Shown: positions 15,359 to 22,878 of the stretch, in pieces
Layout of the letters: every line of letters starts with the position of its first letter
How positions within the stretch are numbered: position 1 is the first letter of the stretch
Source of the DNA: CAMDTE01 sp964504345
Lineage (GTDB): Bacteria; Bacteroidota; Bacteroidia; Flavobacteriales; Schleiferiaceae
DNA: 28,572 nucleotides
Direction: 5' to 3'
Assembly (NCBI GenBank): GCA_964504345.1
Contig: CAZDDX010000014.1
Coordinates: 1 to 28,572 of the forward strand
Program-made: the position numbers and the translations under genes
The notes under the pieces: generated by a model
The model's database searches: none
What the model was told of the DNA's origin: nothing
What the model saw: the letters and a program-made list of their open reading frames with translations, nothing else

Positions 15359-16803
15359 GACTTCCGCACGCAATCCGGATCGGTCACCGAAACGGGAACC
15401 CGAAGCCCCACCAGCGCCCAAGCAAAGGCTTGACGGTGATCTCCGTGGGCAGAGCGGTGTTGCGGCGAACCCGGCCCGGACAACCCTTCTTGGCGATGCC
15501 CAAAATTTGGGCCCGGTGAAAAAGAAAAGGAATCCGCATCCGCCGTACAGGAGACGCCCAACACCTCGGCCAATTCCAGCAAGCCGTCCATTCGGTTGAT
15601 TTCTTTGCCGGCCAAGGTGTGCAATCCTACGGCTTTACCAGACCTCCCCAGCGCCATGGCCGCGGCCAACAAGGGCTGCGCGGTGTCCGGAATTTCGGAA
15701 AAATCCCAGGACAACGGGGGGGGTACCTTTCCCAAGGTATTTGAGGAAGCGGAGGGAACTCCTAGAGGCACAGCAACGAGGATGCCTCCGGGCACCGATT
15801 CCATGCGAACGCCCAAGTTGGACAGCAGCGCCGCAACGGCGCGGTCCCCCTGGAGGGAGTCCAAACGAAGGTCCCGCAGCAAGGCCGACTTTCCGGTCAG
15901 GGCAGCAACCGCGCCGTGAACGGCCGCGGCGGACCAGTCCGGATCTCGTTCAAATACAACAGGCTTTGGGAGCGGGCCTGCGTTCGAATTGCTCAAGGGA
16001 TGAACACGCCAGGTAGTGTCGTCAATCGACACGGAATAGCCCACACGACGCAACAGCGCGGCAGTCATGTGGGCGTAGGGAGCGCTGACGAGCGGAGCGG
16101 TCAAGTGAATGGTGAGGGGCTCTTCCAACAAAGGGGCGATCAACAGCAAGGCGCTGAGGTGTTGGCTGGACGCGGAGGCGTCCAGGGTGCACGGGCCGCC
16201 GCGCAGGCGGCGGCCCGTGCACCGGTGCGGCGGAACGCCGCCCTCCAACTCCGCGCCTAAAGATCGCAAGGCATTCACCAAAGGCTCGATGGGTCGTTCT
16301 TGCAAACGGGCGTGCCCCTCCAGAACCACCTTCGCACCCGGCGTGGCTAAGGCCAACGCCAATCCAAAACGCCACGCGGTGCCCGCGGGCCCCACGTCTA
16401 CCTGCTGCCAAGTATCCGTTGCGCAAGACCGACGCACGGCCTCCACCACACGCGCCATGGCCATGACGTCCTCTGGAGCACCAGCGTCTCGGGCTCCAGC
16501 CTCCGGCCACTCGCCAAGATCAACGCGGTCGGGCACAACGGCACGAAGTACCTGAAGTCGGTTCCACACGCTCTTGGAAAGCGGTAAATCAAGTTCCGGG
16601 ATGGCGCTCAGCTCCGTGCCATACAATGCGCCCAGCGCCGCGCCAGACAAAACGCCCGTCGCCACGCTCGTCGTAGCATCCAGGGCGCCACCTTCAGAAT
16701 CCGCATGTCGCAACGAGTCGTCTCCCGCGGAAGACCCTGCTTGTGGCCACGAAGTACTACCCGCAGTAGCTCCAGCAATACCTTCCTCGCTGAACTCGTT
16801 CAC
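15313..16803 (-). CDS. aroA: 3-phosphoshikimate 1-carboxyvinyltransferase (EPSP synthase) with N-terminal extension
   Basis: Sixth shikimate step, joining shikimate-3-phosphate and PEP. Conserved pieces are LPLSKSVWNR, GPAGTAWRF, LQERPIEPL, SSQHLSALLLIAP, EIPDTAQPL with the catalytic aspartate, DHRQAFAWA, and the C-terminal KSYPDFW. The usual KE-T/S-DR motif is altered to KEINR. The core begins near residue 68; before it lies an Ala/Gly/Ser/acidic stretch not expected in the family. GTG 16803 is chosen because it starts directly behind the aroB stop (TGA 16807-16805). A TTG at 16626 would give a normal-length enzyme and cannot be excluded. aroB is upstream in the same operon. Confidence 0.88.
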   Translation of the reverse strand: MNEFSEEGIAGATAGSTSWPQAGSSAGDDSLRHADSEGGALDATTSVATGVLSGAALGALYGTELSAIPELDLPLSKSVWNRLQVLRAVVPDRVDLGEWPEAGARDAGAPEDVMAMARVVEAVRRSCATDTWQQVDVGPAGTAWRFGLALALATPGAKVVLEGHARLQERPIEPLVNALRSLGAELEGGVPPHRCTGRRLRGGPCTLDASASSQHLSALLLIAPLLEEPLTIHLTAPLVSAPYAHMTAALLRRVGYSVSIDDTTWRVHPLSNSNAGPLPKPVVFERDPDWSAAAVHGAVAALTGKSALLRDLRLDSLQGDRAVAALLSNLGVRMESVPGGILVAVPLGVPSASSNTLGKVPPPLSWDFSEIPDTAQPLLAAAMALGRSGKAVGLHTLAGKEINRMDGLLELAEVLGVSCTADADSFSFSPGPNFGHRQEGLSGPGSPQHRSAHGDHRQAFAWALVGLRVPVSVTDPDCVRKSYPDFWRNFSVHVGA

Positions 16804-16804
16804 C

Positions 16805-17887
16805 TCAAACAAAGGTTTTGGCGTAGGCCTCCCAGGCTTCGGCGCATTCGGCTTTAGTCACTGCCACCAGAACAACAGAACTGCCCGGCGCCTGCAGCAG
16901 GGACATACGGACTTCGTCGGTTCGGTTCTTCTTGTCGTGCTGCATCACGGTCCAGGCGGCTTCCAGAGAGGGCAAGGGAACCCGTGCATAATAGGCCCGC
17001 AGTAGCGCACGCAAGGCCGCAGCGTCGGCGGCCGGTTGCAGTCCGCGCGCTTCCGCAACCCAAGACTCCATCCACAAACCTGCGGCCACTGCCTCGCCGT
17101 GCAACAAGGGTACCGGTTCGTCCGATTCGGCGGCCCAAGCAAGTGCTTCCAAGGCATGCCCCACGGTGTGCCCCGCGTTCAGTGCAGCGCGCACATTGAG
17201 TCGGTCGAGCGGATCTTCTTCCACCAAACGTGCTTTGAAGGCTACGCTGAGCTGAATCAAGCGCTCCACGGTGTCTGCATCGGCTTCGGCGAATTGGCCG
17301 ATGGTGTTCCAATGTTCACCGCCGTCCAAATAGGCGTGCTTGATCATCTCCGCCCAACCGGCGGCGACCTCGCGAGGAGGCAAAGTTTCCAGAAAAACCG
17401 GGTCCACAAAAACGCCCTCGGCGCGGTAAAACGAACCCACGGCGTTCTTCAACCCCACTAAATTAACTCCAGACTTGCCGCCCACGCTCGCGTCCACCAT
17501 GGCCAACAAAGACGTCGGAACGGCAGCGTAGCGCATGCCGCGTTTGTAAGTTGCGGCCACAAAGCCGCCCAAGTCCGTGACCATTCCGCCGCCCACCGCG
17601 ATCAAAACATCGTCCCGGTGTGCTCCGTGTTCGCGCAGGGCCTCCCACAGGGACAAGGCCATTTCCGGCTCTTTGCTGCCCTCTCCCGCGGGAATCTCCA
17701 ACACTTCAACGGCACAACCGGCGGGAACTTCCGGATGAACCAGCGGCAAACAGGCCTCGTGGGTATTTTCGTCCACCAAAAAGAAGACCCGACGCGGCGC
17801 GGGCTCCGCGCGCAGCCATGCGCCCAGGGCATTCAATGCGTCCCAGCCCACAACGGCTTCGCCCCAAGGATTTTGGTGGGTTTTCAT
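16805..17887 (-). CDS. aroB: 3-dehydroquinate synthase
   Basis: NAD-dependent second enzyme of the shikimate pathway, cyclising DAHP to 3-dehydroquinate. Motifs are EIPAGEGSKEPEMALSLW, the NAD-binding VGGGMVTDLGGFVAA, PTSLLAMVDASVGGKSGVN, WAEMIKHAYL, the zinc-binding NAGHTVGHALEAL and HGEAVAAGLW. It is 360 residues, normal size. ATG 17887 is preceded 5 nt upstream by CATCTTTG, a one-mismatch -7 box. The gene is divergent from proline dehydrogenase, with 46 nt between starts, and is directly followed by aroA. Confidence 0.97.
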   Translation of the reverse strand: MKTHQNPWGEAVVGWDALNALGAWLRAEPAPRRVFFLVDENTHEACLPLVHPEVPAGCAVEVLEIPAGEGSKEPEMALSLWEALREHGAHRDDVLIAVGGGMVTDLGGFVAATYKRGMRYAAVPTSLLAMVDASVGGKSGVNLVGLKNAVGSFYRAEGVFVDPVFLETLPPREVAAGWAEMIKHAYLDGGEHWNTIGQFAEADADTVERLIQLSVAFKARLVEEDPLDRLNVRAALNAGHTVGHALEALAWAAESDEPVPLLHGEAVAAGLWMESWVAEARGLQPAADAAALRALLRAYYARVPLPSLEAAWTVMQHDKKNRTDEVRMSLLQAPGSSVVLVAVTKAECAEAWEAYAKTFV

Positions 17888-17892
17888 ACCTG

Positions 17893-17917
17893 CAAAGATG
17901 GTTCAAATGTATCTTTG
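17893..17917. promoter_or_regulatory. Divergent aroB / proline dehydrogenase promoter boxes
   Basis: The minus strand has CATCTTTG (17900-17893), one mismatch from TAnnTTTG, 5 nt before the aroB ATG. The plus strand has TATCTTTG (17910-17917), an exact match, 16 nt before the ATG at 17934. The plus box argues against the earlier in-frame ATG at 17898, which would precede its own promoter. Confidence 0.5.
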
Positions 17918-17933
17918 TGCACAGCTCAGAACC

Positions 17934-19127
17934 ATGGATTTTAACAACACCGCCCGCGCCTTCCACAGTCGGACCGACGCCGACTTGCGCCGAAGCCAAT
18001 TCTTGTTTGGACTTCTGCAGCATCCTTGGCTCGTACGCTTGGGAAAACCCGCGGTTGAAGCGGCCTTGTGGTTGCGACTCCCCATCAAAGGATTGGTGAA
18101 AAAAACCGTTTTCGCGCAGTTTGTGGGTGGGGAAAGCATCGCCGATTGCGGGCCGGCCATCCAGAAATTGTGGGACTACCGAATCTCAAGCATTTTGGAT
18201 TATTCTGTCGAAGGCAAAGAAACTGAAGCGGATTTTCAACGCGGTTTAGACATCACGTTGCAAACGTTGGCGGCCCACACCAAGTTCGACGGCCTGGCGC
18301 TGGGCGTATTCAAGATGACCGGATTGTCCCGCTTTGCGCTGTTGGAAAAAATCTCCACCGACTCCGCCTTGTCTGCGGAGGAACAAGCGGAATGGGAACG
18401 TGCTTTAGCCCGATTCCGTCGATTGGCCGCCTACGCCCAAAAAGAAGGACGCAGCATCATGATTGACGCGGAGGAGACCTGGATTCAACCGGCTATTGAC
18501 CGCACCGCCCGCCAACTGATGCAGGAGTTCAACCAAGAGCGCCCGGTGGTCTTCACCACGGTACAACTCTACCGAACCGGACGCATTGAAGCCTTAGAAG
18601 CAGATTTGCAAGCAGCCCAAGAGGGCAACTACAAATACGGGGTAAAAATCGTTCGCGGCGCTTACCTGGAAAAAGAGCGCGAACGCGCCGCCCAAATGGG
18701 CTACTCCTCCCCCATCCAACCGGACAAAGCCAGCACAGATCTTGACTTTAACCGGGCCGTGGCCTTGTTGGTAGATGCCCTAGGCACTCCCGGTACTCCC
18801 ACCGGAAACGCCCTGGTGGTAGGCACACACAACGAATCTTCCACGCAATGGGCGGTGGATTGCTTGGCCAAAAACGGGTGGGCTCCCGGGGATGCTCCCG
18901 TCTGGCTGGCCCAGCTCTACGGCATGAGCGACCACATCTCCTACGTGGCCGCGCACGACGGCCATCGGGTAGCCAAGTACTTGCCGTTCGGCCCGGTACG
19001 GGACGTTCTTCCTTATTTGTTCCGACGCGCAGAGGAAAATACGAGCGTGGCCGGTCAAACCGGCCGGGAACTCAGCAACCTGCGTGCGGAGATGAACCGA
19101 CGTCGCGCGGAGCGAAAAAGCTCCTGA
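17934..19127 (+). CDS. Proline dehydrogenase (monofunctional PRODH)
   Basis: FAD enzyme oxidising proline to pyrroline-5-carboxylate and feeding electrons to quinone. The 397-residue protein has the PRODH barrel motifs: FKMTGLSRFALLEKIS, IMIDAEETWIQPAID, the TVQLYRTGRI strand, YGVKIVRGAYLEKERERA, VVGTHNESS, QLYGMSDHISY and the C-terminal PFGPVRDVLPYLFRRAEENTS, which forms the substrate and flavin site. It is not fused to P5C dehydrogenase, as is usual in Bacteroidota, so that second enzyme must be elsewhere. ATG 17934 is chosen over ATG 17898 because a TATCTTTG box lies between them. The gene stands alone, with a convergent DUF4258-like gene 68 nt downstream and no clear terminator. Confidence 0.93.
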   Translation: MDFNNTARAFHSRTDADLRRSQFLFGLLQHPWLVRLGKPAVEAALWLRLPIKGLVKKTVFAQFVGGESIADCGPAIQKLWDYRISSILDYSVEGKETEADFQRGLDITLQTLAAHTKFDGLALGVFKMTGLSRFALLEKISTDSALSAEEQAEWERALARFRRLAAYAQKEGRSIMIDAEETWIQPAIDRTARQLMQEFNQERPVVFTTVQLYRTGRIEALEADLQAAQEGNYKYGVKIVRGAYLEKERERAAQMGYSSPIQPDKASTDLDFNRAVALLVDALGTPGTPTGNALVVGTHNESSTQWAVDCLAKNGWAPGDAPVWLAQLYGMSDHISYVAAHDGHRVAKYLPFGPVRDVLPYLFRRAEENTSVAGQTGRELSNLRAEMNRRRAERKSS

Positions 19128-19195
19128 TCTTTCCGATTAACTTCCGATCGGTCGCCCGCGTCCCAAAAGGTTTCGTGCGTCCGGAGAACCCACTT

Positions 19196-19609
19196 TTATT
19201 TCCAACGCAGCACCACTGCTCGGTGCTTCCGTCCTTCCACCACCACTTCTGTGGGGCGCCCTTGGTACTCCAAGCGCAGCACATAAACGTTGGCGGAATC
19301 GTCCGTCGTTTCCGTGCGGGTGGCCACGGTGGTAGCGTCCCAGTCCACGGTGGAACGGTTGCGCACGGCCCAGGTCCAGGCGGTGTCGGTGGGAACAGAT
19401 CCGTCGGGCCAAACCCACGTTTTCAAGCGCAAATCGTACAAGACCCGATCGTTCGGAAAATACGTGCATTGAATGTCTGTTCGTTCGCCAAACATCCAAA
19501 CCACCAATACGGTCCCCAGGACCACTCCTCCACTGAAAAAAGCTACTTTACGGGCAAACTTCACGGTCTGTACGGTTCGATTTAGGGATAAAATACCGCG
19601 TTGCGGCAT
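19196..19609 (-). CDS. Small single-pass membrane protein, DUF4258-like
   Basis: 137 residues. A basic N-terminus is followed by one transmembrane helix (about residues 21-40, VAFFSGGVVLGTVLVVWMF). Then comes an extracytoplasmic tail starting ERTDIQCTYFPNDRVLYDLRLK and ending in strand-like sequence rich in Thr and Val. The helix followed by C-x-Y-x-PN-x-R and DLRLK recalls the DUF4258 proteins that I remember next to alanine dehydrogenase genes in Flavobacteria; that assignment is from memory and not checked. The ATG lies 9 nt after the ald stop, so it is the last gene of the tsaE-ald transcript. Function is unknown. Confidence 0.7.
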   Translation of the reverse strand: MPQRGILSLNRTVQTVKFARKVAFFSGGVVLGTVLVVWMFGERTDIQCTYFPNDRVLYDLRLKTWVWPDGSVPTDTAWTWAVRNRSTVDWDATTVATRTETTDDSANVYVLRLEYQGRPTEVVVEGRKHRAVVLRWK

Positions 19610-19618
19610 TGAAACGGA

Positions 19619-20791
19619 TCAAAGCAACAACCCAATTTCCGAATAGGGCAAATCAAAGCGCTCGCCCAGCGGTCGGGACGTCAAAGTTCCGCCAAAAACA
19701 TAGACCCCGCGTGCCACGCCCGGGTAGCGATCCACAATTCCTTCCCAGCCTCCGGCCTCGGACCATCGATCCAGCAACGGAGCCGTCAGGTTGTTCAACG
19801 CAAAGGAGGCGGTGCGGGCGGTACGCGCGGCCAAATTGGGAATGCCAATGTGCAAAACGCCAAAGCGCTCAAACGAAGGGCTTTGCCAGGAGGTGATTTC
19901 CGACGTCTCAAAACAGCCGCCTTGATCGATGCTGACGTCCACCACAATGCTCCCCGTTTTCATTTGGGACACGACGGCCTCCGAAACCACCACCGGCGTA
20001 CGACCGTTCTCCGCGCGCAAGGCACCCACGGCCACGTCGCAATCCATCAAGGCCTTGGCCAGCAACCTCGGCTGCATGACCACGGTGTGCACCGACGCAT
20101 CCACCTGGCTTTGCAGGCGGTGCAAACGCGTTAACGACGTATCAAAAACCCGTACATGCGCACCCATGCCGCGCGCTACGCGCGCGGCCACCGTCCCCAC
20201 CATGCCGGCACCCAAAATCACGACGTCGGTTGGGGGCACGCCGGTGACGCCGCCCATCACGTAACCGCGGCCGTTCAAGGTGGTGCTCAGGTAATCCGCA
20301 GCCAGTAAAATCGCCGTGGATCCCGCAATCTCGCCCATGCTCCGCACAAACGGTTTTTGGTGGTGGGCATCCTCAAGGTGTTCGTAGGCCAGCGCCGTAA
20401 TGCGCTTCAGCATGAGGGCCTCCACAATTTCTTTGCGCAAGGAAGACGGTTGAAGGGCGCTCACCAAGGTGGCCCCCAAAGACATGTGCCCCAATTCTTC
20501 CAACGTAGGCGGCTGCACTTTCACCACCCAAGGACAGCGAAAAACCTCAGGGGCGTCGTACACCAACTCCGCACCCGCTTCGGCGTAGGCCGCGTCCGTA
20601 TACCGAGCCATGTCTCCCGCTCCGGTCTCTACCTTGACCCGATGCCCGCGGCTGACCAGTAAATCGACCCCTTCCGGCGTCAAAGCCACCCGATTCTCGT
20701 TCCAAACGGATTCGCGCGGCACGCCAAACGTCAGCGATTGGCGGCGGGTTTGCACCAGCAAACGCTCTTCTTGGGGGACGTACAGTTCCAT
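19619..20791 (-). CDS. ald: Alanine dehydrogenase
   Basis: NAD-dependent enzyme interconverting alanine and pyruvate plus ammonia. Family features are FGVPRESVWNENRVALTP at the N-terminal substrate domain, VKVQPPTLEEL, the Rossmann motif VVILGAGMVGTVAARVARGMG, and the VDVSIDQGGCFETS block. ATG 20791 gives 390 residues and begins one base after the tsaE stop; a TTG at 20800 overlapping tsaE is possible. Its N-terminal pattern (LYVPQEERLL) matches the bacteroidotal type that sits beside tsaE and porX. Physiologically it could handle alanine released by kynureninase, but that is speculation. Confidence 0.9.
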   Translation of the reverse strand: MELYVPQEERLLVQTRRQSLTFGVPRESVWNENRVALTPEGVDLLVSRGHRVKVETGAGDMARYTDAAYAEAGAELVYDAPEVFRCPWVVKVQPPTLEELGHMSLGATLVSALQPSSLRKEIVEALMLKRITALAYEHLEDAHHQKPFVRSMGEIAGSTAILLAADYLSTTLNGRGYVMGGVTGVPPTDVVILGAGMVGTVAARVARGMGAHVRVFDTSLTRLHRLQSQVDASVHTVVMQPRLLAKALMDCDVAVGALRAENGRTPVVVSEAVVSQMKTGSIVVDVSIDQGGCFETSEITSWQSPSFERFGVLHIGIPNLAARTARTASFALNNLTAPLLDRWSEAGGWEGIVDRYPGVARGVYVFGGTLTSRPLGERFDLPYSEIGLLL

Positions 20792-20792
20792 C

Positions 20793-21206
20793 TTAGGCAA
20801 TCAATTCAACCGTCCTCAAGTGCGTATCTTCATGATAATCAATAAGAATACGCATTGGGTTTTCCGGTAAGAAGGTAGGGATTTTTTCCGCCCACTCCAC
20901 CAAGCACAGGGCACCGGAATCAAACAACTCGTCCAACCCCAAGCCCCAACCCTCCTGTTCGTTGCGCAGTCGGTAAAGGTCCAAGTGGTACACCGGAGCA
21001 CCCAGGGCATTGCGGTAGGTGTGGATCAAGCCAAAGGTGGGACTCTGCACGGTGTCTTGCCAGCCCAGAGCCGTGCCCAGGGCAGAAACCAGGGTGGTTT
21101 TCCCGGCACCCATGGGCCCTTGCAGCACCACCACGCCGCGAAGACGCGGGCCGTGTTCTGTAGCCCAACGGGGCCAGTCCTCCAAACCCAAAATGCTCTT
21201 GTTCAC
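20793..21206 (-). CDS. tsaE: tRNA t6A37 biosynthesis ATPase TsaE
   Basis: P-loop ATPase that works with TsaB and TsaD to add threonylcarbamoyl to A37 of ANN-decoding tRNAs. It is 137 residues, with the Walker A motif GPMGAGKTTLV near residue 31, then the TsaE signatures SPTFGLIHTY and VYHLDLYRL. LVEWAEKIP is the Walker B-like region. The start is GTG at 21206, since no ATG is available before the conserved region. A perfect TACCTTTG box ends 4 nt upstream, so the gene may have its own promoter and a leaderless transcript, besides read-through from porX 87 nt away. Confidence 0.94.
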   Translation of the reverse strand: MNKSILGLEDWPRWATEHGPRLRGVVVLQGPMGAGKTTLVSALGTALGWQDTVQSPTFGLIHTYRNALGAPVYHLDLYRLRNEQEGWGLGLDELFDSGALCLVEWAEKIPTFLPENPMRILIDYHEDTHLRTVELIA

Positions 21207-21210
21207 GGTG

Positions 21211-21218
21211 CAAAGGTA
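21211..21218 (-). promoter_or_regulatory. TACCTTTG -7 box just before tsaE
   Basis: On the minus strand TACCTTTG is followed by CACC and then the GTG start. It is an exact consensus match 4 nt from the start codon, in the 87-nt gap after porX. The spacing predicts transcription beginning at or next to the start codon. No -33 element is visible. Confidence 0.5.
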
Positions 21219-21293
21219 CGTGGAAGGGAAAAACAGGGTACTGCCTACCTACGAAGCTGGGAAACCGCCCGCGGCGCCCCTACGCCGTTCGGT

Positions 21294-22856
21294 TTATTTT
21301 TTCCGGGTCAGCCAGGCGTAGGGAACGGCCATTTCTTCCAAACTCACCCCGCCGTGCTGGTAGGTGTTGCGGAAGTGCTGCACGTAGTGGTTGTACTGGT
21401 TGGGGTAGGCAAAAAAGTCGGACTGTCGGGCAAAAACAACTTTTTCCCCCAAGGCGCGCAAGGGCAATCCGATTTTTTCCGGCGAATCAAACGCCACCAC
21501 TTCCTTGGGATTCACTTGCATTCCGCGGCCTTGCTTGAACCGAAGGTTGGTGGTTAAATCGCGGTCTCCAGCCAATTTCACAGGATCCTTCACCAACACG
21601 GTGCCGTGGTCCGTGGTGATGAGCACCTCCATGCCGCCCAGCAGGGCGTCGTTCACCACTTCCCGCAGGGGGCTTCGCTCCCACCACGTGCGCGTGAGGG
21701 CGCGGTAGCCGGCGTCGTCGGAGGCCAAATCGCGCACCACGGATTGTTCCGCCTTGGCGTGGGAAAGAATGTCGATGAAATTCGCCACCACGGTCACCAA
21801 TTGCTTCTTTTTTAAGTTGTTCCACTGGCCGGCAAACTTCCGCTCGGAACCCGCGTGGGTCAGTTTGGCGTAGGCCCAATCCAGTGCGCCCAATCCGTGG
21901 GTTTGCAGTTGCGCCCCCAGCAATTGCTCTTCAAAAGCATTGCGTCCAGACTCCGTCTCCACCCGGTCCTCTACCCAGTACTGTGGGAAGCGCTTGGAGA
22001 TTCCCAGCGGCGTCATTCCGGCAAAAAGTGAATTGCGGGCGTACTGCGTGGCCGTGGGCAGCAAACTGGCGTGAAATCCTTCCTCCCGCACGTGGCCTTC
22101 CGCCTCCAAGAGCGGTTGAAGCACCTTCCATTGGTCCCAACGCAGGTTGTCCAAAACCAACAATAAGACGCGCTGACCGCTGTTGAGCGCCGGAAACAAA
22201 ACGCGCTTCAAAAAACGGTGTGCCTGCAGAGGTGCGGCAGACTCGTCGGCCATCCAGTCCGCGTAGTTGCGCTCCACAAACCGCGCAAAAAGGGCGTTGG
22301 CATCGTCTCGTTGCGTTTGAAGCAATTGGGAAAACGCTTCGTTGCCCGTTTTCTCCAAGGCCATTTCCCAACGGCACAGCGCCCGGTGAACGGCCGTCCA
22401 GTCCTCCCAGTTGCGCGCATCGTTGACCTCTACGGACAATTCGCGAAACGCTTGTTGGTAGTTGGTTTCTGTTTGAGCCGCGGCCAATTTGTCGCCGGAA
22501 ATCAGTTTGGTCAGGGACGTCAACACCTGGCGCGGGTGCACGGGTTTCAGTAAATAATCGGAAATCTGAGCGCCAATGGCCTCCTGCATCACGCCGTCTT
22601 CCTCGCTTTTGGTAATCATGACCACCGGGAGCGACGGGCGGGCTTGCTTGATTTTGGGCAGCAGTTCCAACCCGCCGCCGCCCGGCATGTTCTCGTCCAA
22701 AAGAACAGCATCCCAGCGCTCCGCCAACACCAATTCCAAGGCGTCGGCCGCGTTGTTGGCGGTGTGCACGGCAAAGCCGCGCGCCTCCAAAAACAGGCAG
22801 TGGGGCTTGAGGGCGTCGATCTCGTCGTCCACCCATAAAATGCGGGCATTCTCCAT
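21294..22856 (-). CDS. porX: PorX-type response regulator with PglZ domain
   Basis: 520-residue two-domain regulator. Residues 1-120 are a receiver (DD at 10-11, phosphoacceptor D54 in LLDENMPG, K in LLKPVHP). A helical linker follows, then a PglZ alkaline-phosphatase-like domain with LVLDNLRWDQW, TATQYARNSLFAG (nucleophile threonine region) and ITTDHGT (metal site). This layout and length match PorX, the regulator of type IX secretion genes in Porphyromonas, where the PglZ domain is reported to be a zinc phosphodiesterase. ATG 22856 gives the standard receiver start; the in-frame extension upstream overlaps the divergent gene. The PorY kinase and T9SS structural genes are not in the window. 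It is probably transcribed with tsaE and ald. Confidence 0.93.
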   Translation of the reverse strand: MENARILWVDDEIDALKPHCLFLEARGFAVHTANNAADALELVLAERWDAVLLDENMPGGGGLELLPKIKQARPSLPVVMITKSEEDGVMQEAIGAQISDYLLKPVHPRQVLTSLTKLISGDKLAAAQTETNYQQAFRELSVEVNDARNWEDWTAVHRALCRWEMALEKTGNEAFSQLLQTQRDDANALFARFVERNYADWMADESAAPLQAHRFLKRVLFPALNSGQRVLLLVLDNLRWDQWKVLQPLLEAEGHVREEGFHASLLPTATQYARNSLFAGMTPLGISKRFPQYWVEDRVETESGRNAFEEQLLGAQLQTHGLGALDWAYAKLTHAGSERKFAGQWNNLKKKQLVTVVANFIDILSHAKAEQSVVRDLASDDAGYRALTRTWWERSPLREVVNDALLGGMEVLITTDHGTVLVKDPVKLAGDRDLTTNLRFKQGRGMQVNPKEVVAFDSPEKIGLPLRALGEKVVFARQSDFFAYPNQYNHYVQHFRNTYQHGGVSLEEMAVPYAWLTRKK

Positions 22857-22866
22857 GGCTTTTTCT

Positions 22867-22874
22867 TTACTTTG
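22867..22874 (+). promoter_or_regulatory. -7-like box before the HD phosphohydrolase gene
   Basis: TTACTTTG lies in the 22-nt gap between the porX and HD-gene start codons. It is one mismatch from TAnnTTTG, and ends 4 nt before the ATG at 22879. The porX promoter must lie inside the HD coding sequence. Confidence 0.35.
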
Positions 22875-22878
22875 CAGA

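Noticed and set aside
19128..19195. Terminator between proline dehydrogenase and the DUF4258-like gene
   Set aside because: Only a weak CCGAT/ATCGG pairing without a T-run is visible, not enough for an intrinsic terminator.
22576..22878. A 101-residue N-terminal extension of the HD phosphohydrolase
   Set aside because: It is antisense to the porX receiver domain; the family N-terminus starts at 22879.
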